In this document: in pieces, positions 49,769 through 62,774 of the stretch
Position numbering within the stretch: the first letter of the stretch is position 1
Layout of the letters: every line of letters starts with the position of its first letter
From: Salvelinus alpinus
Lineage: Eukaryota > Chordata > Actinopteri > Salmoniformes > Salmonidae
Assembly (NCBI RefSeq): GCF_045679555.1
Contig: NC_092096.1
Coordinates: 21,475,016 to 21,539,015 of the forward strand
DNA length: 64,000 nt
Direction: 5' to 3'
Translations under genes and position numbers: made by a program
The notes under the pieces: generated by a model
What the model was told of the DNA's origin: nothing
Seen by the model: only the letters and a program-made list of their open reading frames with translations
The model's database searches: none

Positions 49769-50763
49769 CTAGTATAAACATCACCCAAAAAGTTGACCCC
49801 ACTACCATCAGTTTCCACCTCAATCATAAAAAGCTTGCCATCAATGTGACTCCACCCCTTGTTTTGGCAGTCTTGATTCAGCTGGAAACAAACAGATTCA
49901 ATCAGGGTTTTAGGACAATTTCAACAGTTATAATATGAAACAGTTTTAGAATAACTGACACTCTCCAATCTCTTCTACTCTGCTCCAGCTCTCACACTCT
50001 TTCCCAGATCTTACACTCATTAAGAAGATATCATCATTCTTGTTGACTGCCCAGCACCCAAAGGGTCCACAACTGTAGTACTTCACAGCTCCTGGCAATC
50101 CTGTCCATGGAAGGGGTGTCTGGTGCCTTGTGCGTGTCCGACAGTATGGAGTATCGTCCAACAATAAACTGAACACCTCCAGCATCCACCTGTTTAAAAG
50201 GCCTGAAGACAACAAAGACAGACGGACAGACAAGCAAACGGGAGGACGTATCTGTGAATTCTGCCAAATGACTTACATGTTAAAACTGTAAAACATGAAT
50301 AACTTTTCAACACCCTGATGGTATCAGGAAAGCTAAGAAGCAGGTGCCCTCTGGATAAATATTGAGTAATGCTCTCCACTTACCTGCAGCTTGCACCCAG
50401 TTACCGGCCACATACTTGTAGATTGAGTCTGCCTTGTTGATACCCCAGATCCCTGCTGGTCCTACAGTGATATGATTCAGGGAACCAGGCAGGTAGACCC
50501 ATTTATCACCTACCGGGTAGTAGGACATTTTTATTGTGTCTGTTGCAACCACTTGGCCAGTCCTACATCAGTCTGCATCAGATTCCTGATGTCCACTAGC
50601 TCCTGACAGTCCCATGCTATAGAGACAAAGACATATGAGTAGATTGCACCAATAAAATCTTGATCAATTCCAAGTTGATCAAGCATGTTTCAGGTGATGG
50701 TAACTTACCGTGACTGATGACCAGGAGACAGAGGACCAATAGGACGGCTGCAGTGGCTCTCAT
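49769..50763 (-). pseudogene. Lectin copy with frameshifts and small deletions
   Basis: All of exons 1-4 are recognisable with canonical GT-AG borders, but the reading frame is lost. Exon 1 (50709-50763, 55 nt) is intact. Exon 2 (50384-50616) is 233 nt instead of 234, from a 1-nt deletion at the GLGQ codons (GGACTGGCCAAG for GGACTGGGGCAAG), which leads to a TAA shortly after. Exon 3 (50015-50202) is 188 nt instead of 218: a 1-nt deletion near its start plus small internal deletions remove part of the FIVGAN and ATVGYKG codons. Exon 4 (49769-49881) is 113 nt instead of 119. Exon 5 is missing. About 450 bp downstream the sequence is Tc1-derived. A weakened TATTAAAG replaces the TATA box at 50838-50845. 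Confidence 0.93.
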
Positions 50764-50837
50764 GATGTCTCTGTAGATCTACAGTATAAATTGAGATTTT
50801 ACCCCAGACTTCAATCATCCCCTTGCAGGGCTTTGCG

Positions 50838-50845
50838 CTTTAATA
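50838..50845 (-). promoter_or_regulatory. Degraded TATA box of the frameshifted lectin copy
   Basis: TATTAAAG on the minus strand at the position of TATAAAAG in the intact gene. One substitution, consistent with relaxed constraint. Confidence 0.55.
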
Positions 50846-50991
50846 GCCCAGCACATAGCTTTAAAAGCAATGATGGCTTCCTGTTCCACCTGTATAACAA
50901 AGAGTTTCTGGGAGGCTTGACCCAGATAAGCTTTTCTGGTTCTTCTGTAATGGTTAGGGTAAATACAGACAATTTATGGATAAGTGAAAGA

Positions 50992-53900
50992 CCCCGTTAC
51001 CTAACTGCTGCTGCCCCGCTACCAAACTGCTACTGCCCCGCTACCTAACTGCTACTGCCCCGCTACCTAATTACTGCAGTGCTGCTACCTAACTGCTACT
51101 GCCCTGCTACCTAACTGCTACTGCCCTGCTACCTAACTGCTACTGCCCTGCTACCTAACTGCTACTGCCCTGCTACCTAACTGCTACTGCCCTGCTACCT
51201 AACTACTACTGCCCCGCTACCTAACTGCTACTGCCTCGCTACCTAACTACTACTTCCCTGCTACCTAACTGCTACTGCCTCGCTACCTAACTACTACTGC
51301 CTCGCTACCTAACTACTACTGCCCCACTACCTAACTGCTACTGCCTCGCTACCTAACTGCTACTGCCTCGCTACCTAACTGCTACTGCCCCACTACCTAA
51401 CTGCTACTGCCCTGCTACCTAACGGCTACTGCCTCGCTACCTAACTACTACTGCCCCACTACCTAACTGCTACTGCCTCGCTACCTAACTGCTACTGCCT
51501 CGCTACCTAACTGCTACTGCCCCACTACCTAACTGCTACTGCCCTGCTACCTAACTGCTACTGCCCCACTACCTAACTGCTACTGCCCTGCTACCTAACT
51601 ACTACTGCCTCGCTACCTAACTACTACTGCCCCACTACCTAACTGCTACTGCCTCGCTACCTAACTGCTACTGCCTCGCTACCTAACTGCTACTGCCTCG
51701 CTACCTAACTGCTACTGCCCCACTACCTAACTGCTACTGCCCTGCTACCTAACGGCTACTGCCTCGCTACCTAACTACTACTGCCCTGCTACCTAACTGC
51801 TACTGCCCTGCTACCTAGCTGCTGCAGTCCTGCTACCTAACTGCTACTGCCCTGCTACCTAACTGCTACTTCCTCGCTACCTAACTGCTATTTCCTCGCT
51901 ACCTAACTGCTACTGCCCTGCTACCTAACTGCTACTGCCCTATTACCTAACTGCTACTGCCCTGCTACCTAACTGCTACTGCCCAACTACCTAACTACTA
52001 CTGCCCTGCTACCTAACTGCTACTGCCCTGCTACCTAACTGCTACTGCCCTGCTACCTAACTACTACTGCCCTGCTACCTAACTGCTACTGCCCTGCTAC
52101 CTAACTGCTACTGCCCTGCTACCTATCTGCTACTGCCCTGCTAACTAACTGCTACTGCCCTGCTCCCTAACTGCTACTGCCCTGCTACCTAACTAATACT
52201 GCCCTGCTACCTATCTGCTACTGCCCTGCTAACTAACTGCTACTGCCCTGCTCCCTAACTGCTACTGCCCTGCTCCCTAACTGCTACTGCCCTGCCACCT
52301 AACTACTACTGCCCTGCTACCTAACTACTACTGCCCTGCTACCTAACTGCTACTGCCCCGCTACCTAACTGCTACTGCCCCGCTACCTAACTGCTACTGC
52401 CCCGCTACCTAACTGCTACTGCCCCGCTACCTAACTGCTACTGCCCTGCTACCTAACTACTACTGCCCTGCTACCTAACTACTACTGCCCTGCTACCTAA
52501 CTGCTACTGCCCAACTACCTAACTACTACTGCCCTGCTACCTAACTGCTACTGCCCTGCTACCTAACTGCTACTGCCCCACTACCTAACTGCTACTGCCC
52601 TGCTACCTAACTGCTACTGCCCCACTACCTAACTGCTACTGCCCTGCTACCTAACTGCTACTGCCCTGCTACCTAACTGCTACTGCCCTGCTACCTAACT
52701 ACTACTACCCTGCTACCTAGCCGCTACTACCCTGCTACCTAGCCGCTACTGCCCTGCTACCTAACCGCTACTGCCCTGCTACCTAACGGCTACTGCCTCG
52801 CTACCTAACTACTACTGCCCTGCTACCTAACTGCTACTGCCCTGCTACCTAACTGCTACTTCCTCGCTACCTAACTGCTATTTCCTCGCTACCTAACTGC
52901 TACTGCCCTGCTACCTAACTGCTACTGCCCTATTACCTAACTGCTACTGCCCTGCTACCTAACTGCTACTGCCCAACTACCTAACTACTACTGCCCTGCT
53001 ACCTAACTGCTACTGCCCTGCTACCTAACTGCTACTGCCCTGCTACCTAACTGCTACTGCCCTGCTACCTAACTGCTACTGCCCTGCTACCTAACTGCTA
53101 CTGCCCTGCTACCTAACTGCTACTGCCCTGCTACCTAACTGCTACTGCCCTGCTACCTAACTGCTACTGCCCTGCTACCTAACTACTACTGCCCTGCTAC
53201 CTAACTGCTACTGCCCTGCTACCTAACTGCTACTGCCCTGCTACCTATCTGCTACTGCCCTGCTAACTAACTGCTACTGCCCTGCTCCCTAACTGCTACT
53301 GCCCTGCTACCTAACTAATACTGCCCTGCTACCTATCTGCTACTGCCCTGCTAACTAACTGCTACTGCCCTGCTCCCTAACTGCTACTGCCCTGCTCCCT
53401 AACTGCTACTGCCCTGCCACCTAACTACTACTGCCCTGCTACCTAACTACTACTGCCCTGCTACCTAACTACTACTGCCCCGCTACCTAACTGCTACTGC
53501 CCCGCTACCTAACTGCTACTGCCCCGCTACCTAACTGCTACTGCCCCACTACCTAACTGCTACTGCCCTGCTACCTAACTACTACTGCCCTGCTACCTAA
53601 CTACTACTGCCCTGCTACCTAACTGCTACTGCCCAACTACCTAACTACTACTGCCCTGCTACCTAACTGCTACTGCCCTGCTACCTAACTGCTACTGCCC
53701 CGCTACCTAACTGCTACTGCCCCGCTACCTAACTGCTACTGCCCTGCTACCTAACTACTACTGCCCTGCTACCTAACAGCTACTGCCCTGCTACCTAACT
53801 GCTACTGCCCAACTACCTAACTGCTACTGCCCTGCTACCTAACTGCTACTGCCCTGCTACCTAACTGCTACTGCCCTGCTACCTAACTACTACTACCCTG

Positions 53901-55534
53901 CTACCTAGCCGCTACTGCCCTGCTACCTAACCGCTACTGCCCTGCTACCTAACTGCTACTGCCCTGCTACCTAACTGCTACTGCCCTGCTATCTAACTGC
54001 TACTGCCCTGCTACCTAACTACTACTGCCCTGCTACCTAACTGCTACTGCCCTGCTACCTAACTGCTACTGCCCTGCTACCTAACCACTACTGTCCTTCT
54101 ACCTAACTGCTACTGTCCTTCTACCTAACTGCTACTGCCCTGCTACCTAACTGCTACTGCCCTGCTACCTAACCGCTACTGCCCTGCTACCTAACCGCTA
54201 CTGCCCTGCTACCTAACCGCTACTGCCCTGCTACCTAACCGCTACTGCCCTGCTACCTAACCGCTACTGCCCTGCTACCTAACCGCTACTGCCCTGCTAC
54301 CTAACTGCTACTGTCCTGCTACCTAACTACTACTGCCCTGCTACCTAACTGCTACTGTCCTGCTACCTAACTGCTACTGTCCTGCTACCTAACTACTACT
54401 GCCCTGCTACCTAACTGCTACTGCCCTGCTACCTAACCGCTACTGCCCTGCTACCTAACTGCTACTGTCCTGCTACCTAACTACTACTGCCCTGCTACCT
54501 AACTGCTACTGTCCTGCTACCTAACTGCTACTGTCCTGCTACCTAACTACTACTGCCCTGCTACCTAACTGCTACTGTCCTGCTACCTAACTGCTACTGT
54601 CCTGCTACCTAACTACTACTGCCCTGCTACCTAACTGCTACTGTCCTGCTACCTAACTGCTACTGCCCTGCTACCTAACTGCTACTGCCCTGCTACCTAA
54701 CCGCTACTGCCCTGCTACCTAACTACTACTGCCCTGCTACCTAACTGCTACTGCCCTGCTACCTAACCGCTACTGCCCTGCTACCTAACTACTACTGCCC
54801 TGCTACCTAACTGCTACTGCCCTGCTACCTAACCGCTACTGCCCTGCTACCTAACTGCTACTGTCCTGCTACCTAACTACTACTGCCCTGCTACCTAACT
54901 GCTACTGCCCTGCTACCTAACTACTACTGCCCTGCTACCTAACTACTACTGCCCTGCTACCTAACTACTACTGCCCTGCTACCTAACTACTACTGCCCTG
55001 CTACCTAACTACTACTGCCCTGCTACCTAACTGCTACTGCCCTGCTACCTAACTACTACTGCCCTGCTACCTAACTGCTACTGCCCTGCTACCTAACTGC
55101 TACTGTCCTGCTACCTAACTACTACTGCCCTGCTACCTAACTACTACTGCCCTGCTACCTAACTACTACTGCCCTGCTACCTAACTGCTACTGTCCTGCT
55201 ACCTAACTACTACTGCCCTGCTACCTAACTGCTACTGCCCTGCTACCTAACTACTACTGCCCTGCTACCTAACTACTACTGCCCTGCTACCTAACTACTA
55301 CTGCCCTGCTACCTAACTGCTACTGCCCTGCTACCTAACTACTACTGCCCTGCTACCTAACTGCTACTGCCCTGCTACCTAACTACTACTGCCCTGCTAC
55401 CTAACTGCTACTGCCCTGCTACCTAACTGCTACTGCCCTGCTACCTAACTACTACTGCCCTGCTACCTAACTACTACTGCCCTGCTACCTAACTACTACT
55501 GCCCTGCTACCTAACTGCTACTGCCCTGCTACCT
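50992..55534. repeat. 22-bp satellite-like array, about 206 units (4.5 kb)
   Basis: The unit is CTACCTAACTGCTACTGCCC plus TG, period 22, with point variants (CCCCG, CCTCG, CCCAA, ACTACTAC, ATCTGC, AACGGC). Variant patterns repeat at larger distances, showing higher-order structure. No ORF of note because of frequent TAA. It lies just upstream of the frameshifted lectin copy. Confidence 0.97.
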
Positions 55535-56690
55535 TTCCCCTGTAGGGTTGTGATTCATTGTGGTTAAATAAAAAGCAACAGATTTGGTTTCCTTCCCTGT
55601 TTCGGCAGCCTCCCTGAATCTCCATCCGACACTCTAAAATGTAGATGACTGTCTTTAGCAAATTCTCTTCTTACCAGTGATAAACAAATGATTCACCAGA
55701 TGTGTCAGTTGTGTTAGATCTGATCAAATGCCACTTGTGAAAACAACAGGGTTCTTGGCGCATATGCAGTTGATAATGTGTTAGTTTAAAAAATACAAGT
55801 AATCTGAGTACATTAGCTTTTCAACTGATCACAAACTGTTTCTGCATATTGATTATTGATTTCTTTTTCTTTTTTTGTACTATAAATGGAACTAACAGAA
55901 ATCGTGAAAACAGGTTTGCCCTGTCTACACTAGTGAGATTGTTGTATCTGTTTATCTGGTCTGTGGCTACTCAGGCCAGGATTCATAGAAGCCACAGTCT
56001 TGTCGTACATGGAGAAATAGTTACAACATTCCATTCCATTTCTACATGATAATGATATGAGAGATTGACAAAACAGTGTTGCGTTTCCCTTTAAGTTGCA
56101 GCAATGACAAGACTTGGCTGTTATTTCAGTGATAGCACACTGGGAAATATGTTAACGAGACATGTACTTTCAGCCAACAGAGTATTCTAAAGTTGTCAGT
56201 CTCAGCAAATTATACTCTCTTGTTTGATCAACTCAGCTATTTGTGTTGCAAAGGCAAACTTCAATATTTAAGTAAAAAATTGTTTTACATTGAGCAGAAA
56301 TCATTGGGTTGATGGAGTATTCCATGTCAGCTGAACAATTACCCAATTTTAAGTACAGCCATATCGAAGCTCACTGGACTTTTTCCAAGTGAAATGTTTT
56401 AAAGTGTACATTTAGGTAAGGTGTTAATGTCATGTCTGCGACCTAACTATTTGAACATTGATTGATGACTAGTTATGGGATGCCTATTATGCTGCCTAGT
56501 TATGGGAAGCTGATTGCTCATCTAACATTGAACTATGAACATTTGAACATTGACTGATGACTAGTTATTGGACACTGATGGTAGATCGGCTATGATCATG
56601 ATGTAATATGAGAGATGATGAGCTATGACAAGGATTGCATTCTCAAATGCCTTGTTCATACAGAATGATGGATGTTTTTGCCCACTACTA
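55535..56690. other. Non-coding stretch, partly lectin 3' UTR
   Basis: The right end (about 56590-56690, GATGAGCTATGACAAGGATT) matches the lectin 3' UTR seen at 29380. The rest, including TTTTTTGTACTATAAATGGA, shows no recognised gene. Confidence 0.5.
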
Positions 56691-56785
56691 ATTATTCTCA
56701 ATGTGTGCACTGCATGGTGAAGCCCGACGTGGAGATGACCCAAAGACGACCCAGGTCGTAGGTCACGTGCTTCATGCACATCAGG

Positions 56786-57885
56786 GATTTACATTAAAGT
56801 CTGAAAGGCACCTGCCCAACGGGCAAGTCAGGAGTATTTTTTGGGTTACCTGAAGATTGGATCACTTGCCTGAAATTGTAAATGAGCTGTTTACGCTCAG
56901 AAGTGCCTTTTAACTACACATAGGGGTGGACTCATGTATTTTGGTTGTTATGTAAAAATACATTTCAGAACAGGCTCAACTAGCCTGACTGCCATACATT
57001 GTCTGTCTTTCACTCCACTTAAATGTAGAGGAACCAGAAAGATTTGTTTTAGGTTAGGACTACTGGAGTTAGTTTGTTGGCTTGAATTCACTTTTTTATA
57101 TCACCGGCCCAATGGTGCTACCTCAGAGCAGTGGGGCTACCTCAGAGCAGTGGGGCTACCTCAGAGCAGTGGTGCTACCTCAGAGCAGTGGGGCTACCTC
57201 AGAGCAGTGGGGCTACCTCAGAGCAGTGGGGCTACCTCAGAGCAGTGGGGCTACATCAGAGCAGTGGGGCTACCTCAGAGCAGTGGGGCTACCTCAGAGC
57301 AGTGGGAATACCTCAGAGCAGTGGGGCTACCTCAGAGCAGTGGGGCTACATCAGAGCAGTGGGAATACATCAGAGCAGTGGGGCTACCTCAGAGCAGTGG
57401 GGCTACATCAGAGCAGTGGGGCTACCTCAGAGCAGTGGTGCTACCTCAGAGCAGTGGGGCTACCTCAGAGCAGTGGGGCTACCTCAGAGCAGTGGGGCTA
57501 CATCAGAGCAGTGGGGCTACATCAGAGCAGTGGTGCTACCTCAGAGCAGTGGGGCTACATCAGAGCAGTGGGGCTACCTCAGAGCAGTGGGGCTACATCA
57601 GAGCAGTGGGGCTACATCAGAGCAGTGGGGCTACCTCAGAGCAGTGGTGCTACATCAGAGCAGTGGGGCTACATCAGAGCAGTGGGGCTACCTCAGAGCA
57701 GTGGTGCTACATCAGAGCAGTGGGGCTACATCAGAGCAGTGGTGCTACCTCAGAGCAGTGGGGCTACCTCAGAGCAGTGAGGCTACCTCAGAGCAGTGGG
57801 CCTACCTCAGAGCAGGCTTAACTTGCGTGACTGCTCAGTTCACTTGCCCCTAAAGGCCATAGGACCATCCTTACCATCAATCCCT
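56786..57885. mobile_element. TIR element carrying a 19-bp minisatellite, in lectin exon 5
   Basis: Ends CAGGGATTTACATTAAAGTC and the inverse of TAGGGATTGATGGTAAGGAT form short terminal repeats. ATGTG on the minus strand is repeated on both sides as a possible target duplication. Most of the interior is the tandem array at 57115-57815. No transposase seen. Confidence 0.6.
57115..57815. repeat. 19-bp minisatellite, about 37 units
   Basis: Unit CTACCTCAGAGCAGTGGGG, period 19, with ACATCAG and GTGGTG variants. The unit has no stop in any plus-strand frame, so three overlapping 230-300 codon ORFs arise. They are translations of one repeat and are not called as genes. Confidence 0.96.
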
Positions 57886-58159
57886 ACACATTGAGACATT
57901 GCTCCATCCAGTGCCCTCTGGTTTACTGGCTGTGATGCTGACTCTGTGTTGAAGAAAGAGGTGGGGTACATCTGTTCAAAATGCCTTGAATCCCACATGA
58001 TCATTTCCGTGTTTTAGTGCTTCCAACCCCTTTGAAAAATGGTGTGTTTGAGCTACATTGCATTGGTCTATCTATTCTGCATCCATTGAGACCAATCATT
58101 AGCCTGTGTGATTAACGGGGGTTGAGCTAGAACAGTGTTTGTGAGACCAGGGCGGATGG

Positions 58160-58515
58160 TGTCACGCCCTGACCTTAGAGATCCTTATTATTCTCTATGT
58201 TTGGTTAGGTCAGGGTGTGACTCGGGTGGGAAAGTCTATGTGTTCTATTTCTTTGTTTTTGGCCGAGTGTGGTTCCCAATCAGAGGCAGCTGTCTATCGT
58301 TGTGTCTGGTTGGGGATCATATATAAGTTTTCATTTTCCTTTTTGGTTTTGTAGGATCTTGTTTTCTGTTTAGTTTCTTAGCCTTACAGAACTGTGCGCT
58401 TTCGTTTAAAAAAAAAACGTTATTTTGTTTGGTGTCATCAATAAAGTTACAATGTATGTCTACCACGCTGCGCCTTGGTCCACTCTTCATCCTTCTACAA
58501 ACGAGAGCCGTTACA
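58160..58515 (+). mobile_element. LTR-like fragment, possible solo LTR
   Basis: Starts TGTCACGCCCTGACCTTAGA, contains TTCCCAATCAGAGGCAGCTG and an ATCAATAAAG signal near 58438, and ends near CGAGAGCCGTTACA. Similar in layout to the 29693 and 44638 LTRs, but no matching target duplication was found, so the ends are provisional. Confidence 0.65.
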
Positions 58516-58679
58516 TCCTGAAAACGGTTCTTCTCACAAAAACGTCTCTAAAGTCTGAATGGTTTGAACTACAAATGATTACTGCTTTATTTTTCATGAA
58601 ATAAACTTCACTCTGAGTTGTGTGCTTGTCTTAGTTGTGTACAGCTTTATTTTACAGCAGTCTTACCCTGTACCTACCC

Positions 58680-60650
58680 TCTAAGCAGGGCCGGCCCGCT
58701 CATTAGGCAGGATTATGCGGCCGTCTATGGAGGCACATGGCGAAGGGCGGCATTTTCTGAGCTAAACTGACCAAGACCCACCTTCAACAACAACCCATAA
58801 AACCTCATGTAATTTTGCCCAAAAACCCTGACAATTTCTCTCAACCAGTGGCATATGGGCTTTTTAGGTGAGCGCTGATGCCGCCCTGTGATAAGGCAGG
58901 GGCAAAAAATATTGTGCTTGTTCATTCCCAGCAGCAACTCTGTTGACATCACTGTGATGCTCCACCAACATAAATCATGTAGCAGATAGAGCCAGGGTGA
59001 GACATGAGACATTCACAAAAACTGTAGGCTATTACACAACTTTTTAGGATTACCGCATGTTAGAGGCATGACAAATGAGCGAATGGACTTGAAAAAGAAT
59101 GGTATAGCCTACACTCAAATACGATGTGGTTCAACGAGAACACTGACATTTTGCCAAGGCAGAGATGAGTGGCCGGCCGCGAAACGCATGGCAACAGCAC
59201 TGGACGCATAAATTCTGCCCTACTGACAATTGCCAAATTTGACATTAAACTTTTTGGTGTTTTGTGTAACAGATGTCTCTTTCCACTCACCACTATTTGG
59301 AAGCTGGAAATATCTTGCAAGTGGATAAATGTGTATGGGTGACCTATGAAGGAGCCCTTTGAAATTATAGTTTGACAATCAGATGAAAACATATTGATTT
59401 GTTCTGTTTACGCCACAATAAAATGTAGCATATTTGTTAAACATATAAGTTAAATTAAAAATCTTTATGACTAGGCCCACAGAGATGCTTAGGGACTGTA
59501 TATGTAATTCTATAATTAAACACATAAAATGTTGGTGCATGCGCTTGATCCCGTACCTGGATATAGCATATGGTAGAAACAGTATGTAGCCTTTTCTGTA
59601 GCCTACAGGCAGGAGATAAAATGTATGACACAACAGCCTGTTTATGAATCACATTGCTAATCTACTGGGAAATCCTTTTCAATCCTTATCATATGAAGAT
59701 ACATTATAAATAAAACATCTCTGTGCTCATGGGCCATTGGACATAAACATTACACAAGAAGTCGGAAATCACAAATTCAACAATGAGTGGATTGGAAGGA
59801 ATCATTAGCTAACTGCAAGTGCCGCAAAGCAATCACTATTTTGCTTCCCCTGCCTGCTATTCAGTGGAGAGGGTGTGAAGTCACAGTCTGGGTTTAAGGC
59901 TTGAAAACATTTGTCTGAAAAGGTCTCATTATCAAGCTTAAATGGATAAACATTCACACGCAACACTGTGGGCCAGAAAAGGTTGAAATCATTGGCCATG
60001 CATCAATCCAGCATGAATTCATCCAGAGAATGCCTGACTTTGATGACAAAGTTTGCCCACAAGAGGGACTGCCATGCCACCTTCCTTATGTAAACTGACG
60101 GGTGGTGCACCTGTAGCCAATAGCCATTTTTAGAGACCTGTCATCATTGAATATTGTAAGAGCTTTTATTGTCTGCTTCTATGCCCCCGTTATTTATCCT
60201 ACGGTTCTGACTTGGTGTATAGGGAGAATACAGTAAGAACGGCCCATTCTGTTTCTGTCCATTTCAAAAGGGCTGAAACCAATAGGCATATCAACTACGT
60301 CCATTTAAACTCGCTCATTAATGTCTTAATCAAAATGATGGCTTCCCTCTTATCCACAAATGTTTTCCTTATACTGTATTTTGTACATATCAATTGTTAT
60401 ATTGCTTATATATGTCTATCTCATTAGTATCTTGTTCATAATTTTAGGTAATGTTGGAATGATGCATTTAATTGTTTTGCTTACTTTGTGTATTATAATT
60501 AGCTCAGGTGTTTTTCTCCATTCCAGTTGATTTTGCAAGGGTTGTTTTGTTTGCTCAATGCGCTGTCTGTGAGTCGGTATATTGCCTATAAAAGTGAATC
60601 CTCGTGATTGTATTTTCCTTCCTTTTTATACCACAAATGCCTAATAAAAT
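58680..60650. other. Non-coding stretch, nothing firmly recognised
   Basis: GCAGGGCCGGCCCGCTCATT near 58684 resembles the end of a hAT-type element but no partner end was found. The ORFs have no domain. Confidence 0.45.
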
Positions 60651-60651
60651 A

Positions 60652-61114
<463 letters not shown>

Positions 61115-61496
61115 GTGGTGATTTAATGAAGAGTAAAGATAAGGCCTCAACACATTGCTGAATTTATCTGAACTAACATCTGAATTTCTGTCGGTGTCCA
61201 TTTTGAAAGTACTGAAGGAATAGGCCTACCTCGTCGCAGCTCGTTTGCTAATGATCAGAACAAACATGATGAATTTACTGAACATAAATGTAATAATGTT
61301 TGTGTATGGTTCAAAGGTCTAAACTCATGTCTGCATTCACTATTATTGAAGCAGAATGTGATTCTTATCGAGTTACACCAATCCACAAGGAATCCGTAGA
61401 AAACATATTTATTTAAGCAAGTCAGCCATATCAGCTATGTTTTTATAAAATGCAGTAACTTAGGCCGAATGAACTGTATTGCTGCCAGACGATGCT
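61115..61496. other. Short non-coding stretch
   Basis: Nothing recognised. Confidence 0.4.
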
Positions 61497-62027
61497 CAGC
61501 CTGGTCTCATAAACGTAAGTCTGGGACAATCAAATTAGTATGATATGTTAGGTTTGGTATGACACATGATTACTTAAGTCTGGGTGGATGGGTGGGCGTA
61601 TAACGCGTTTGAATCTCATCACGGCTAGCTTTAGCAATTTAGCTGATTAGCAACTTCAACTACATACTATTTATTAGGTACTTCACAACTACTTAACATG
61701 TTAGCTAACCCTTCCCCTAACCTTAAACCTTTTAGCTAACCCTTCCCCTAACCTTAACCCTTTAACCTAACTCCTAAACTTAATCCCTAACCTAGGCTAG
61801 CTAACATTAGCCAGCTAGCTAACGTTAGCCACCTAACCAGAATATACATATTGTACGCTTTGCAAGTTCGTAACATATAATACAAATTATAATTCGTAAC
61901 ATATCGTATGAAAATGGTAATGGACATCCACAAATGAATACATCCCATTCGAAATGTAACATATCATACTAAATAGTGCTCTCGGATTTACGTACAGAAT
62001 AATACTAAATACTCTGAGACCAGGTTG
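61497..62027 (-). mobile_element. MITE with CAGCCTGGTCTCA / TGAGACCAGGTTG ends
   Basis: Terminal inverted repeats at 61497-61509 and 62015-62027 (12 of 13 bases). Internal GGTTAGG-like and CTAACGTTAGC motifs. No ORF. Full-length relative of 40300-40514 and of 7260-7711. Confidence 0.8.
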
Positions 62028-62181
62028 CCAGGCTCCGCTGATAGTCAGGTGTATTGGTGGTAAGGATTCACTCCATGGTGCTGAAAGGAAAGCTCTGCAT
62101 TCTGGATAGCTTTATGTAGGCCCTAACAGTTTGTGGGCACTGTCTGTCACCCTTATACTGCAATTAATGGATTGTTTAATG

Positions 62182-62595
62182 CAGTGGTGTAAAGTACTTA
62201 AGTAAAAATACTTTAAAGTACAACTTAAGTCATTTTTTTGGTATCTGTACTTTACTATTTATATTTTTGCCAACTTGTACTTTTACTTCACTACATTCCT
62301 AAAAAAAACAAGAGTGTTAGAGTATGCCCCTAGCGATCTGTCAATTTTTTTTATTGTGTCGTCTGGTTTACTTAAAATAAGGAATTTTTAGATTTACTTT
62401 TACTTTTGATACTTATGTACATTTTTAGCAATTCCATTTACTTTTAATACTTAAGTATATTTCAAACAAAATACTTTTAGACTTTTAATCAAGTAGTATT
62501 TTACTTGGTGACTTTCACCTTTACTTGAGTCATTTTCTAATAAGGTATCTTTACTTTTACTCAAGTATGACAATTGATTACTTTTTCCACCACTG
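62182..62595. mobile_element. hAT-type MITE with 8-bp duplication GTTTAATG
   Basis: 414 bp, CAGTGGTGTAAAGTACTTAA ... ACTTTTTCCACCACTG, flanked by GTTTAATG at 62174-62181 and 62596-62603. Same family as 739-1327. Absent at the matching place in the intact lectin's 3' flank. Confidence 0.95.
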
Positions 62596-62768
62596 GTTTA
62601 ATGTTGTGTTGTGTAGTGGCTTTGCTGGAATGCATCTAAAACAATTGGTTGAGTGTGCCCCACTAAGATGTACATGCTAAAACCGCCACTGGCAGAGCAA
62701 ACTAACATCCCCCTGGTCAATATGAAAACAAAGAAACACCGAAATTACAATAGCTTCAAACTGAATGC

Positions 62769-62774
62769 TTTATT
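62769..62774 (-). terminator. Polyadenylation signal of the right-edge lectin copy
   Basis: AATAAA followed by GCATTCAGTTTGAAGC on the minus strand, about 310 nt beyond the stop codon. Confidence 0.7.

Larger units (their letters stand above)
56698..57943 (-). pseudogene. Last exon of a lectin copy, split by a minisatellite-bearing element
   Basis: Exon 5 starts at 57943 after CTTCAACACAG and matches (SITASKPEGTGWSNVSMC) to about 57886. It resumes from about 56785 (MCMKHVTYDLGRLWVIS...) to the stop TGA at 56698-56700, ending MQCTH. Apart from the insertion, both parts are open, so this was a coding exon until the insertion or shortly before. Exons 1-4 were not recognised upstream. Shares the CMKHV and MQCT features with the relic at 32692-33428. 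Confidence 0.88.

Noticed and set aside
57082-57853. Three overlapping 230-300 codon ORFs with QSSGATSEQWGYLRAVGL-type repeats
   Set aside because: They are three frames of a single 19-bp minisatellite lacking stops, inside a transposon-like insertion. No promoter, splice or composition support.
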